Assembly: GCA_951812735.1 (NCBI GenBank)
Contig: OX638332.1
Span: forward strand, 752,732 to 816,731
Origin: Candidatus Dadabacteria bacterium
Lineage (GTDB): Bacteria; Desulfobacterota_D; UBA1144; Nemesobacterales; Nemesobacteraceae
DNA: 64,000 bases
Reading direction: 5' to 3'
Below are positions 55,450 through 64,000 of the stretch, piece after piece (the first letter of the stretch is position 1; every line of letters begins with the position of its first letter). Below the pieces are notes generated by a model that made no database searches, had not been told where the DNA came from, and worked only from the letters and a program-made list of their open reading frames with translations. The translations under genes were made by a program, and so were the position numbers.

Positions 55450-56649
55450 TCACATAAAAGAAGAAGCGGTATGTATGTCCTTGTCTCCCCTACCCGAAAG
55501 ACAGATCACAATAACCTGCTCCGGGGACATAGAGGAAGCGATTTTACGCACGTGGGCAACTGCGTGGGCGGTTTCAAGAGCTGGTATTATCCCCTCAACC
55601 TCTGAGAGAAAGGAAAATGCGGAAATGGCCTCCTCATCCGTAACAGACACGTATTCAACTTCGCCTGCATCCTGGAAGTATGAATGCTCGGGACCCACCC
55701 CGGGGTAATCAAGCCCCGCGGCGACGGAATGGGCGCCCTGCACCTGGCCATCTGCATCCTGGAGCAGGTAGGTTTTGCTTCCGTGAAGGACCCCTACGGA
55801 GCCCGCTGTTATTGTCGCCGAGTGCAGGCCGCTTTCAAGGCCATGTCCTGCCGCCTCAACTCCGATCTTTCTAACCCCCACTCCCCCGACAAATGGAAAG
55901 AAAAGACCCATGGCGTTTGAGCCTCCCCCTACGCAGGCAACCAGCGTGTCGGGGAGCTTCCCTTCCGCCGAAAGGACCTGCTCCATCGTCTCGCGTCCGA
56001 TTACCGACTGAAAATCCCTTACCATCATCGGGTAGGGATGGGGACCTGCAACGCTTCCTATTATGTAGAAAGTGTTTCTCACGTTAGTGACCCAGTCTCT
56101 CATGGCCTCGTTCATTGCATCTTTAAGTGTCTTTGTACCCGAGACCACGGGCCTTACCTCGGCGCCCAGAAGCTTCATGCGGAAAACATTGAGTTCCTGG
56201 CGCTTGGTGTCCTCCTCACCCATGTATATCACGCACTCCTTGTTCAAAAGCGCGGCCACAGTTGCCGTGGCGACCCCGTGCTGTCCCGCCCCGGTTTCGG
56301 CTATTATCCTTTGCTTGCCCATCCTCTCGCAGAGGACCCCCTGGCCTATCGTGTTGTTTATCTTGTGCGCCCCCGTGTGGGCAAGATCTTCTCTTTTAAG
56401 GTAAATCTTGGCGCCGCCGAGACTCTCCGTCATCGCGCGGGCGTAATAAAGGGGGGTGGGCCGCCCCACGTACTGCTTCAGGTAGTAATCAATCTCGTCG
56501 CGAAAAGTCTCGTCAGCCGAAGCTTCCTCGTAGGCCTTTTGGAGCTCAATCAGAGCCGGCATCAGGGTTTCTGAAACATAGCGGCCGCCGAAATCCCCGA
56601 AATGGCCCCCAGAGTCAGGATAGCTGTATTTCCGGTTAGTTTTGCCCAT
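55450..56649 (-). CDS. trpB: Tryptophan synthase beta subunit
   Basis: TrpB joins indole and serine using PLP. Lys of [10 protein letters not shown] is the PLP-binding residue, and GGGSNAMG binds its phosphate; the C-terminal LSGRGDKD is present. Start is the ATG at 56649 with GGAGG upstream; the frame open from 56676 is less likely. It overlaps trpF by 14 nt. Length about 399 aa. Confidence 0.96.
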   Translation of the reverse strand: MGKTNRKYSYPDSGGHFGDFGGRYVSETLMPALIELQKAYEEASADETFRDEIDYYLKQYVGRPTPLYYARAMTESLGGAKIYLKREDLAHTGAHKINNTIGQGVLCERMGKQRIIAETGAGQHGVATATVAALLNKECVIYMGEEDTKRQELNVFRMKLLGAEVRPVVSGTKTLKDAMNEAMRDWVTNVRNTFYIIGSVAGPHPYPMMVRDFQSVIGRETMEQVLSAEGKLPDTLVACVGGGSNAMGLFFPFVGGVGVRKIGVEAAGHGLESGLHSATITAGSVGVLHGSKTYLLQDADGQVQGAHSVAAGLDYPGVGPEHSYFQDAGEVEYVSVTDEEAISAFSFLSEVEGIIPALETAHAVAHVRKIASSMSPEQVIVICLSGRGDKDIHTASSFM

Positions 56650-57256
56650 AACTGGCGGCCTCCATGAACTGCTCAAGCTTAAGATGATCTTTTATGCCCG
56701 GGGAGCTTTCAACCCCGGAACTCACGTCAACGGCGTAGGGATTAACAGCCTGTATGGCGGCGCGCACGTTATCCGAGTTAAGTCCTCCGGAAAGTATAAC
56801 GAATTTATGCTCAAGATTCCGGCGGGAAAGAACGTCCCACGAAAAATTCTCTCCCGTGCCCCCATAGGCATCCGGCAAGTAAGCATCGAAAAGAAATGCG
56901 TCCGTATCATAGAGTTCCACCGCATCAAGACTTTCCGCATTCTTGACCCTTATGGCCTTTATATAGTTCTCTTCGAACGTGGCACAGAACTCCGGGGTCT
57001 CATCCCCGTGGAACTGGTAGACGTCAAAACCCGCGATGTCTCTTGCCTCCCGCAGGTAATCCGCCTCGGCGTTTACGAAAACCCCCACCTTGGTTACAAA
57101 TGGGGGAATCTGTCTTATTACTTCTCCTGCCTCTACGGGGCTGATGAACCTCGGGCTTTTCTCATAAAAAACAAAACCGAGTGCCCCAGCTCCCAGCCGC
57201 ACTGCGCAGAGAGCATCCTCAGAGTTGGTTATTCCGCACACCTTGACTCTTGTCAT
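56636..57256 (-). CDS. trpF: Phosphoribosylanthranilate isomerase
   Basis: TrpF isomerises phosphoribosylanthranilate. The 206-residue barrel has the catalytic Cys in [11 protein letters not shown] and Asp in [15 protein letters not shown], plus the phosphate-binding [10 protein letters not shown] and [12 protein letters not shown]. It is the first gene of trpF-trpB-trpA here; trpC, trpD and trpE are not in the window. Confidence 0.96.
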   Translation of the reverse strand: MTRVKVCGITNSEDALCAVRLGAGALGFVFYEKSPRFISPVEAGEVIRQIPPFVTKVGVFVNAEADYLREARDIAGFDVYQFHGDETPEFCATFEENYIKAIRVKNAESLDAVELYDTDAFLFDAYLPDAYGGTGENFSWDVLSRRNLEHKFVILSGGLNSDNVRAAIQAVNPYAVDVSSGVESSPGIKDHLKLEQFMEAASYGQN

Positions 57257-57310
57257 TTGCGGTTAATCCTAACCGATGGGGCAGAATTAATTAACCGTAT
57301 CCGAGCGCAA

Positions 57311-57352
57311 ATAAAAAAAGTCCCTCGCACCGTCTCCGGAGCAAGGGACTTT
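57311..57352 (-). terminator. Rho-independent terminator after the OprP-like porin
   Basis: On the minus strand AAAGTCCCT and AGGGACTTT form a 9-bp stem, followed by TTTTTTTAT (57311-57319). It ends the porin transcript before trpF. Confidence 0.8.
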
Positions 57353-57404
57353 GGCCTAACAGGTTAAAAGGAAGGAGAAAAAAACTTGTTCCTTCGCGCG
57401 GGTC

Positions 57405-58673
57405 CTAGAAGTAGGCCTGAACCTGCGCTCTTACCATCGACTCATCAGACTCTGCGCCAGCGAGATCCTCTTCCCTCTGGAATGTGTAGTCAAGCTGCAA
57501 TTTCCACTTGTGATTGCCGCTGAGATAGTAGTTAAGCCCCTGAGTGAACGTCCACACGTTGTCAAGGTCATTTCCCCCGAGAACGTTGGGGTCATCGTCA
57601 AACATAACCATCGCGTATCTTGAGGCAAGCTCGACTTTCTTCGGAATCACGAAGAAACCGCCCTGAACTCTGAAACCGGAATCATAGGCAGTGCCTACGC
57701 CGGCGTCGTCGGGATTCACCCACCTTCCGATATACTCACCGGTAAGGTTAAACCTTGGATCCCTGTAGTTCGCGTCAAAAGTCATGGAAGTGACTGTTCC
57801 GCTTACAAGCTCCCTCTCTCCAGATGGAATTCCGTTATTGCTGTCTTGGCTATCTTCAACATCTATGCCCGCAACAGCGGCTCCAATCATAAGCGTTGGT
57901 TTCTTGGCGAAATTCTCTTTCACTTTTTTGGCTTTTCCGCCGATAATGGCCGCCTGAACTCTTCCTGCCCAGAGCATGCCTGTATCTTTGTCAACACTCT
58001 GATTCACACCGCCCGCTTGGAATACACCTGCATCGTAGCGGATCATACCACCGCCGAGAAGACCGTAAACACCGACACCGATATCCCTGTCGTACTCAAA
58101 GTAGTCGGTTATGATCGAGCGGCCTACGACCTGAAGGGCGGATGAAGAGTTAAGAACCTCTCTGTTGAACGGAACCTTGTACTGACCTACCGTGGGAACA
58201 AAAGCCTTGTTCTTGGCAAATGAAAACTTCATGTCCTTGAGGGTGCCAGTTTTTGAGAAATCGTACTGAACCTTATACTTCATCCACGGGGCAAAAGCGT
58301 TGCCGTCCCACGTTACCCTGAGCCTTCTTACCCTGAAACCGAGGCTTTCATTGTCCTCTCCATCAGGGTTCGTATACTGACCAAGGAACTGTCCGCGAAG
58401 CCTCATCCTGAGTTTGTAGTTCTTGTCCGCGGTCTGGAAAGTAAGACCCGTGCCCTTTTTGGTTTTGACCTTTATCTTGTTGTACCAGGCCTTGGTGTCG
58501 GTGGCCTCGTACATCTTCATGTTCATCTGCTGGCTCTGCTGCTCGAGCCTCTCTATCTTCTTCTTCAGTTCCTTGATCTGGGCCTGAATGCCGTCATCGC
58601 CGGCGTTTGCCTGCGGGGACGTAAAGGCAAGCAACGTCATAAAAGACACTGCTAGAAGTGCTGAAAATCTCAT
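57405..58673 (-). CDS. OprP/OprO-like phosphate-selective porin
   Basis: This 422-residue outer-membrane protein has a signal peptide ending near ANAG, a short coiled coil (about 32-52, IKELKKKIERLEQQSQQM), then a beta-barrel with the OprP features GLTFQTADKNYKLRMRLRGQFLG and LGFRVRRLRVTWDG, ending in SMVRAQVQAYF. OprP/OprO import phosphate or polyphosphate. It is 0.17 kb from phoB-phoR, and the divergent region holds candidate PHO repeats. GGAGG precedes the ATG. Confidence 0.87.
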   Translation of the reverse strand: MRFSALLAVSFMTLLAFTSPQANAGDDGIQAQIKELKKKIERLEQQSQQMNMKMYEATDTKAWYNKIKVKTKKGTGLTFQTADKNYKLRMRLRGQFLGQYTNPDGEDNESLGFRVRRLRVTWDGNAFAPWMKYKVQYDFSKTGTLKDMKFSFAKNKAFVPTVGQYKVPFNREVLNSSSALQVVGRSIITDYFEYDRDIGVGVYGLLGGGMIRYDAGVFQAGGVNQSVDKDTGMLWAGRVQAAIIGGKAKKVKENFAKKPTLMIGAAVAGIDVEDSQDSNNGIPSGERELVSGTVTSMTFDANYRDPRFNLTGEYIGRWVNPDDAGVGTAYDSGFRVQGGFFVIPKKVELASRYAMVMFDDDPNVLGGNDLDNVWTFTQGLNYYLSGNHKWKLQLDYTFQREEDLAGAESDESMVRAQVQAYF

Positions 58674-58763
58674 CTCTCATATCCTCCTGGGTGTGTTTAT
58701 TGCTCTGCTTTGAACAACTCAGGGCTAATGATATGCGCAAATGATTAATCCAGAATAAACAAA

Positions 58764-58782
58764 TTGTTAGTTCTATGTTAAG
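58764..58782. promoter_or_regulatory. Candidate PHO box between porin and phoB
   Basis: On the minus strand TTAACAT and CTAACAA are direct repeats with an 11-bp period, the spacing at which PhoB dimers bind. The match to the E. coli consensus CTGTCAT is poor, so this is a weak call based on spacing and position. Confidence 0.3.
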
Positions 58783-58798
58783 AAGCCCAGGTGCGCAA

Positions 58799-58827
58799 TT
58801 GATGTACACTTCCATATTCTGTAAATT
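58799..58827 (+). promoter_or_regulatory. Possible promoter of phoB-phoR
   Basis: TTGATG (58799-58804), a 17-nt spacer and TAAATT (58822-58827), start codon 15 nt after. Each hexamer matches four of six positions. Confidence 0.35.
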
Positions 58828-58841
58828 ATCAGGGAACACAG

Positions 58842-59540
58842 ATGAAAAAGCTCATAGCGGTCGTAGATGACGAAAAAGACATACTCAGCCTTATAACCCA
58901 CCACCTGAAGCGTGAGGGGTATCAGGTAAAACCTTTTCAGAACGGAAAAGATTTTCTGCTCTACATAAATTCCGTCCCGCCGGATCTCGTACTGCTTGAT
59001 TTAATGCTGCCCGGCATGGACGGCCTTGAGCTCTGCAGGATCCTTAAAAGCAAGCCTTCAACGGAGTCCATACCCATAATCATGATCACCGCGAAATCCA
59101 CCGAGGCTGACATAGTCTTGGGTCTTGAATTCGGCGCCGACGACTACATAGTCAAGCCTTTTCGAACCCGAGAGCTTGTGGCCAGGGTAAAAAGCATCAT
59201 GAGAAGGTACGCGATGAAAAATACGGGGGACGGGTCGCTCCGGATCGGCCCTCTCAGAATAGATCCGGCAAGCTACGAAGTATCGGTTGACTCGCGAAAA
59301 ATCGACCTCACCACCACCGAGTTCAGAATACTCGAGACCCTGGGAGAGGCGGAGGGAAAAGTGTTCACGCGCGATCAGTTGCTCAAAAGAAAAACCCTCT
59401 GGGGAGACGAAAGGGTGGTTTTTGACAGAACTATAGACGTTCACATAAAAAACCTGAGAGAAAAACTGGGTTCCGCCGGCAAGATGATAAAGACCGTGAG
59501 AGGAATCGGTTACAAGCTAGAAGAGATCCAACCGGTTTGA
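58842..59540 (+). CDS. phoB: PhoB-like response regulator
   Basis: PhoB activates phosphate-starvation genes when phosphorylated. The 232-residue protein has a receiver domain (acidic pair Asp10/Asp11, phosphoacceptor Asp53 in LLDLMLPGMDG, Lys in VKPF) and an OmpR-type winged helix (from about 130, TTTEFRILETLGEAEGKVFTRDQLL, RTIDVHIKNLREKLG). It overlaps the phoR start. Phosphate context comes from the porin on one side and phoU-pstBA on the other, but other OmpR-type regulators look alike. Confidence 0.88.
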   Translation: MKKLIAVVDDEKDILSLITHHLKREGYQVKPFQNGKDFLLYINSVPPDLVLLDLMLPGMDGLELCRILKSKPSTESIPIIMITAKSTEADIVLGLEFGADDYIVKPFRTRELVARVKSIMRRYAMKNTGDGSLRIGPLRIDPASYEVSVDSRKIDLTTTEFRILETLGEAEGKVFTRDQLLKRKTLWGDERVVFDRTIDVHIKNLREKLGSAGKMIKTVRGIGYKLEEIQPV

Positions 59541-60904
59541 AGATATTCAGAAAACATTTTCTTTACCTGCTCTGCCTAGCCGCCTCGGCAGCTCTGCTCG
59601 CCGTGCTGCTTTCCCCAGGGAGTGGGGCCCTCGGCTACATCGCGTACGTGGCCGCGTTTGTGGCGTTCGGATTCATCCTCTCGTGGATAATCGAAAGAGA
59701 CATACTGAAGGACTTCTCGAGGATATCGAAGGCACTTGAACTTCTGCCTGAGAAACAGAAAAAAGCCCGAAAGACAGGTCGCAAGGTAACCGACTTCGAC
59801 ACCGGGGTATCAATCTCCATAAGCGAGCTCTCCGAGAGGATTTCCCTTCAGATGCGCTCAACCGAGAGGGAAGGAAACCAGCTTAAAAGCATAATCGAAT
59901 CCATGAGAGAAGGGGTCATAGTGATATCAAGAGAAGAGGACCTGATACTCGTAAACGACGCTGCAAAGGATATGTTCGGAATCGATGACGCAGCCGCCGG
60001 CCGGCCCTACATAGAAACCGTGAGAAACCCCGATCTCCAGAGGCTTATCTCCCGCATGCAGAAGCAGAAAAAATCGGCCATGCAGGAAATCTCCACGCTT
60101 TATCCCCAAGAAAGATCATATCTCGTGAGCGTCAGGGTAAGCCCCCGTTACAGGGAAATCGTAGTGGTCATCTTCGACATTACGGAATTTAAGAAGCTTG
60201 AACGGATAAAAGCTGATTTCGTGGCGAACGTCTCCCATGAGCTCAGGACCCCGCTTACGTCCATAAAAGGATATATCGAAACGCTTCTTGACAAAAGCTA
60301 CGACACGGACGAGGAGAAAAAGAATTTTCTCGAGATAATAGAGGAAAACACCGACAGGCTTATAGCCATAGCTTCCGATCTGCTCGTGCTATCGGAACTT
60401 GAGAGCGGGGAAGCTGATCCCGGGGACTCGGGAAAAGGATACGAAGAGATCAACCTCGGTGAAATAATCATTCGCTCTGTAGGCTCACTTAACTCCCTTT
60501 TCTCGAGAAACAAAGTCAATCTCTCTCTTGACATAGAAAACGGCATGCCCCCCTACAGGGCAAACAGGTTCCTCGTGGAACGCATGCTTATTAACCTCGT
60601 TGAGAACTCGGCCAAATACACGCTGGAGAACGGCTCAGTTTCGGTCCGCGCCTCGGCCCGAAACGGTGCTTTCCGCATAGAGGTCGAAGATAACGGGATC
60701 GGCATTCCCCAAGAACACCACGAGAGGATATTCGAGAGGTTCTACAGGGTGGACAAGAACCGCTCAAGGGAGATAGGTGGAACGGGTCTCGGCCTCAGCA
60801 TAGTGAAGCACATAGTCATACAGCACGAGGGAACCATAAGTGTCAGAAGCTCTGAAGGCGAGGGAACCACGTTCACGGTCGAACTTCCGAGCCGGGAACA
60901 TTGA
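59537..60904 (+). CDS. phoR: PhoR-like sensor histidine kinase
   Basis: PhoR reads the phosphate state through PstSCAB/PhoU and phosphorylates PhoB. The protein (455 aa) has two N-terminal hydrophobic segments (about 8-26, 31-51), a short HAMP-like stretch, a PAS domain (about 115-215), the phosphoacceptor His234 in NVSHELRTPL and the HATPase domain with NLVENSAKYT, DNGIGIP and GGTGLGLSI. Lacking a periplasmic domain, it fits PhoR. TTG start overlaps the phoB stop (TTGA). Convergent with phoU. Confidence 0.87.
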   Translation: MKIFRKHFLYLLCLAASAALLAVLLSPGSGALGYIAYVAAFVAFGFILSWIIERDILKDFSRISKALELLPEKQKKARKTGRKVTDFDTGVSISISELSERISLQMRSTEREGNQLKSIIESMREGVIVISREEDLILVNDAAKDMFGIDDAAAGRPYIETVRNPDLQRLISRMQKQKKSAMQEISTLYPQERSYLVSVRVSPRYREIVVVIFDITEFKKLERIKADFVANVSHELRTPLTSIKGYIETLLDKSYDTDEEKKNFLEIIEENTDRLIAIASDLLVLSELESGEADPGDSGKGYEEINLGEIIIRSVGSLNSLFSRNKVNLSLDIENGMPPYRANRFLVERMLINLVENSAKYTLENGSVSVRASARNGAFRIEVEDNGIGIPQEHHERIFERFYRVDKNRSREIGGTGLGLSIVKHIVIQHEGTISVRSSEGEGTTFTVELPSREH

Positions 60905-60915
60905 GATGATGCGGG

Positions 60916-61581
60916 TCAGTTTATCTCCGAAGTGTGCTGGTGCTTCAGCATCTCTCCGGTGGCTATGTAGTAGGCATTCTCCGCTATGTTAGTGGCCAGA
61001 TCCGCCACCCTCTCAAGATGCCTTGCAACGTAAATGTAGCGAAGGACCCGGTTAAGCGTCGAGGGATCCGACATCATGAAGGTTATAAGTTCCCTTACTA
61101 TCTGGGGCTCGTAGTTATCAACCTCGTCGTCCTTACGGCAGACCTCAACGGCAAGCTGCTCATCTTGTCTTATAAACGCTTCAAGGGCCTCGCGGAGCAT
61201 CTCCATCGCCTTGTCGGCCATCTTGGGAATGTCGACAAGGGGCTTTATAGGCGGGTATTCCGCCATGAAAAGAGCCATTCTCGAGATGCTCGAGGCATGA
61301 TCCCCTATTCTCTCAAGATCGTTGTTAACCTTCATTATCATGGTGACGGTCCGAAGATCCGTGGCCTCGGGCTGGTAAAGAGCCAGTATCTTGATACAGA
61401 GATTATCTATCTCGATCTCCATGGCGTTTACCTGCTCGTCCGTGCCGATGACCTCCTGAGCAAGAATCATGTTGCCTTCGCGAAGGGCCTTTATGCTCTT
61501 GGCAATCATGGTTTCGACAAGGGACGCCATCTCAAGCAGCCTCTTGTTAAGAAGCACGAGTTCCCCTTGGTACTTTATCAT
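60916..61581 (-). CDS. phoU: Phosphate transport regulator PhoU
   Basis: PhoU links the Pst transporter to PhoR and represses the Pho response when phosphate is sufficient. The 221-residue protein is all helical with two PhoU repeats and metal-binding acidic motifs (residues about 45-90, and EVCRKDDEVDNYEPQIVREL). It follows pstB in the same direction and is convergent with phoR (12 nt between stops). Confidence 0.95.
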   Translation of the reverse strand: MIKYQGELVLLNKRLLEMASLVETMIAKSIKALREGNMILAQEVIGTDEQVNAMEIEIDNLCIKILALYQPEATDLRTVTMIMKVNNDLERIGDHASSISRMALFMAEYPPIKPLVDIPKMADKAMEMLREALEAFIRQDEQLAVEVCRKDDEVDNYEPQIVRELITFMMSDPSTLNRVLRYIYVARHLERVADLATNIAENAYYIATGEMLKHQHTSEIN

Positions 61582-61605
61582 TTGTGATTGCTCCTTCGTT
61601 GGTGC

Positions 61606-62481
61606 CTAGCCGAACTTGCCCGAGACGTAGTCTTCGGTGTGCTTTTTGGCGGGGTTAAGGAATATCTTCTCCGTGGCGTCAAACTCGACTATGTCGCCTA
61701 TGTACATAAAAGCTGTGTAATCCGAAACTCTGGATGCCTGCTGCATGTTATGGGTTACGATCACTATGGTGAACTTCTCTTTGAGCTCGGTTATGAGATC
61801 CTCTATCTTCGCCGTGGCTATCGGGTCAAGCGCTGAGCACGGCTCATCCATCAAGAGCACGTCCGGTTCCACGGCTATGGCTCTCGCGATGCAGAGCCTC
61901 TGCTGCTGTCCTCCTGAGAGTCCCATGGCGCTGTCATTGAGCCTGTCCCTCACCTCGTCCCAGAGGGCGGCGCGTTTTAAGTTTTTCTCCACGAGATCAT
62001 CAAGAACCGATTTCTTGTTGATCCCCGATATCCTTGCCCCGTAGGCAACGTTCTCGTAGATTGATTTGGGAAACGGGTTTGATTTCTGAAACACCATGCC
62101 GACACTTTTCCTAAGATCGGTAATGTCGACATCCGGATCGAATATGCTTTTGCGGTTAATGGATATGTTTCCCTCGATCCTGCAGCTGTCAACGAGATCG
62201 TTTAAGCGGTTAAAGCAGCGAAGCAGCGTGGACTTGCCACAACCCGAAGGACCGATAAACGCAGTAGCCTTTTTTCTCGGTATGTTCATGCTGATATTCC
62301 GAAGAGCCTGTTTCGTACCGTAAAAAAGACTTAGGTTTTCAACCTCGACCAAGGGGTCTGGAACGGTCTTCGCCTTCTCCGATCTTCGGGTCTCGGGAGC
62401 CGGGGATATTCCGTTTGCCGGCGGGGCTTTAAATTCTTGCTTTTGCATCGCTTCTCCAGATATCATGAAACTTTCCTCCAA
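61606..62481 (-). CDS. pstB: Phosphate ABC transporter ATP-binding protein
   Basis: PstB drives phosphate import. Motifs: Walker [24 protein letters not shown], Walker [12 protein letters not shown], and H-loop VIVTHNMQQ. The N-terminus is extended (about 40 residues, [13 protein letters not shown]). The length of 291 aa is typical of PstB with this extension. It lies between pstA and phoU. Confidence 0.96.
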   Translation of the reverse strand: MEESFMISGEAMQKQEFKAPPANGISPAPETRRSEKAKTVPDPLVEVENLSLFYGTKQALRNISMNIPRKKATAFIGPSGCGKSTLLRCFNRLNDLVDSCRIEGNISINRKSIFDPDVDITDLRKSVGMVFQKSNPFPKSIYENVAYGARISGINKKSVLDDLVEKNLKRAALWDEVRDRLNDSAMGLSGGQQQRLCIARAIAVEPDVLLMDEPCSALDPIATAKIEDLITELKEKFTIVIVTHNMQQASRVSDYTAFMYIGDIVEFDATEKIFLNPAKKHTEDYVSGKFG

Positions 62482-62499
62482 ATACCATACTCTATTACA

Positions 62500-63999
62500 T
62501 TATACTGCGGAAGTCGCGTATTTTTTCCTTAGCCTGTTTCTTATTATTATTGCCGTTATGTTGAGGATAATCACTATCAGTATGAGCAGAAACGCCGTCA
62601 TGAACACCATGGGTTTTGCGGCCTCGGCGTTTGGAGACTGAAAGCCGAGATCGTATATGTGAAACCCCAGATGCATGAACTTTCTCTCAAGGTGAAGAAA
62701 AGGGAAATGCCCGTCTATGGGAAGATCCGGGGCAAGCTTCACAACGCCCGTTATCATAAGCGGCGCAACCTCTCCAGTGGCCCGGGCAATCGCCAGGATA
62801 AGACCCGTGAGCATGGCCGGAAGCGCACTCGGAATAACGACTTTCCATGTGGTCTCGAACTTCGTGGCCCCGAGCGCCAGTGAGCCTTCCCTTATGTTTC
62901 TCGGAACAGACGCAAGCCCCTCCTCAGTCGCAACTATCACGACGGGAACCGTAAGAAGCGCCAGGGTAAGCGACGCCCACAGTATGCCCCCCGTGCCGAA
63001 AGTCGGGTTTGGAAGCGCTTCTTTGAAGAACACCGAGTCGATTATGCCTCCTATTCCGTAGAGAAAAAATCCTACTCCGAAAACTCCGAAGACAATCGAC
63101 GGAACACCGGCTAGGTTATTAACGCATATCCTGACGATTCTGACCATTAGCCCCTGCTTTGCGTACTCCCGCAGATAAAGGGCCGCTATGACTCCGAAGG
63201 GCATGACCACTATGCTCATTAGGAGCACCATGAGCACCGTGCCGAAAATGGCGGGAAAGATCCCGCCCTCAGTGTTCGCCTCCCTCGGGTCATCGGATAT
63301 GAATCCCCAGAACCTCTCGACATAAAATCCCGCTTTCTGGGCAAATCCCATGTCGTTTGGGCGAAAGGCAAGGACGATCTTCCCAAGCGGCATTACCTTC
63401 TCGTCTCCCGCCGCGGAGAGCATCACCACCTCGTTTCTGGTAAGCTCCGTGTAGAGCTTCCCAAGCTCGGCCTCGCTTATCTTGTAGCGCGCTTCGTACT
63501 CCTCTATTTTCAGGCGGATCTCGGACTCCTTGGCTGGATTCGACTCGCTGCGCATGGAAAGGCCCCGGAGCTTTAGGCGCTGCTTTTCTATCCCATAGTT
63601 TATGTCCCCTATCTCTCCCTTTTCTATCTTGAGTATCTCGTCGTATATCTTGTTGGCGTCGTGTATGAGGTCCTCAAGCACCCCGAAAGCCCCGGGGGCG
63701 GTACCCGGGATTACCGTCCCGTTCTTTCTTATTTCCTTGAGGTAGCCATGGTAGTTACCCCACTCGCGCCGCTCAAGGATCACGGCCTCCGGGGGGTAGT
63801 CGATCGAAGCTATGTCCGTCTCGTCTATCCACCTGAAATCAAGGCCGTAGAGGTCCCTGTTTCCTATCTTGAGCTTGACGCGAAAATCCGAGTCGCTTTT
63901 TACTCCGCTGGTTCCGCGCACCAACTCCCTGCTTTGAAGCTGCCCCAGGTAGGTCGAACCGTCTTTGAGCGTGTAGTGCCCGATATCAACCGGCCACAT
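62500..63999 (-). CDS. pstA: Phosphate ABC transporter permease PstA (N-terminus beyond window)
   Basis: PstA is one of the two Pst permeases. The last part (from about residue 240) has the membrane domain, with the EAA loop NIREGSLALGATKFETTWKVVIPSALPAMLTGLILAIARATGEVAPL. The first 240 visible residues are soluble and include coiled coil (EIRLKIEEYEARYKISEAELGKLYTEL), as in the long PstA of some Proteobacteria. The frame runs to the right edge, and the true start is probably outside. pstS and pstC presumably lie further right. Confidence 0.9.
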   Translation of the reverse strand: MWPVDIGHYTLKDGSTYLGQLQSRELVRGTSGVKSDSDFRVKLKIGNRDLYGLDFRWIDETDIASIDYPPEAVILERREWGNYHGYLKEIRKNGTVIPGTAPGAFGVLEDLIHDANKIYDEILKIEKGEIGDINYGIEKQRLKLRGLSMRSESNPAKESEIRLKIEEYEARYKISEAELGKLYTELTRNEVVMLSAAGDEKVMPLGKIVLAFRPNDMGFAQKAGFYVERFWGFISDDPREANTEGGIFPAIFGTVLMVLLMSIVVMPFGVIAALYLREYAKQGLMVRIVRICVNNLAGVPSIVFGVFGVGFFLYGIGGIIDSVFFKEALPNPTFGTGGILWASLTLALLTVPVVIVATEEGLASVPRNIREGSLALGATKFETTWKVVIPSALPAMLTGLILAIARATGEVAPLMITGVVKLAPDLPIDGHFPFLHLERKFMHLGFHIYDLGFQSPNAEAAKPMVFMTAFLLILIVIILNITAIIIRNRLRKKYATSAV

Positions 64000-64000
64000 G

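Noticed and set aside
58674-58841. Strong E. coli-type PHO box
   Set aside because: No CTGTCAT repeat pair; only a weak 11-bp-spaced repeat, listed with low confidence.

Overview
The window reads as a chromosomal segment of a Gram-negative, diderm bacterium. It carries a type II secretion gene, a TonB-dependent receptor, several outer-membrane porins, lipoproteins, a class A RNase P RNA and a BolA/CGFS-glutaredoxin pair. Gene content and orders such as ilvN-ilvC-psd-pssA, tig-clpP-clpX and rnpB-tyrS suggest a deltaproteobacterium-like lineage, possibly Candidatus Dadabacteria. That placement is inference from gene content only. Base composition is near balanced and many start codons are GTG or TTG.

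Layout. 1-5.7 kb: end of a type II secretion locus (gspC, partial), a BtrH-like protein, a DUF1152 protein, a DUF3568 lipoprotein, a dicarboxylate/amino-acid symporter, ruvX and an alpha/beta hydrolase. 5.8-11.7 kb (minus): TonB receptor, Trm112-like protein and the clpX-clpP-tig proteostasis operon. 11.8-18.0 kb: a DUF4160/DUF2442 pair, broken by a nonsense codon, then a compact envelope iron/flavin locus: an FTR1 iron permease fused to cytochrome c, a porin, a predicted flavinylated FMN-binding protein, a four-helix histidine-rich membrane protein and ApbE, the flavin transferase. 18.0-27.3 kb: two tRNAs, an MscS channel, a double M16 protease, pssA-psd-ilvC-ilvN, grxD-bolA, a CBS protein, a GGQ release-factor homologue and a secreted nuclease. 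27.3-34.3 kb: a YeiH-type exporter, a quinone-oxidoreductase-like MDR enzyme, a FecBCD/BtuFCD-type ABC importer, a CAU tRNA, a zinc-ribbon protein, RNase HI and rnpB. 34.3-43.6 kb: tyrS, gltD, gltB, birA and a CPBP protease.

43.6-50.3 kb is the accessory part. It holds an AbiE toxin-antitoxin operon whose toxin carries an extra WYL-like domain and a C-terminal zinc finger, an orphan HipB-like regulator, then (after nadE) a region with a TIR-bounded segment and an IS30 transposase remnant joined directly to a Cache-domain-like surface protein that has lost its 5' end. That protein ends in a Cys-hydrophobic-Arg tail of the kind processed by CPBP-type sorting proteases, and such a protease lies 5.5 kb away.

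50.3-64 kb: a coupled ArgC-like reductase, adenylate-forming ligase and acyl carrier protein set; a DHH phosphoesterase with an extra N-terminal domain; trpF-trpB-trpA; and a phosphate locus (porin, phoB-phoR, and convergent pstA-pstB-phoU).

The strongest candidates for something undescribed are the NTase-WYL-zinc finger AbiEii toxin, the ArgC-like/ligase/ACP operon, and the FTR1-cytochrome/FMN/ApbE envelope redox locus.
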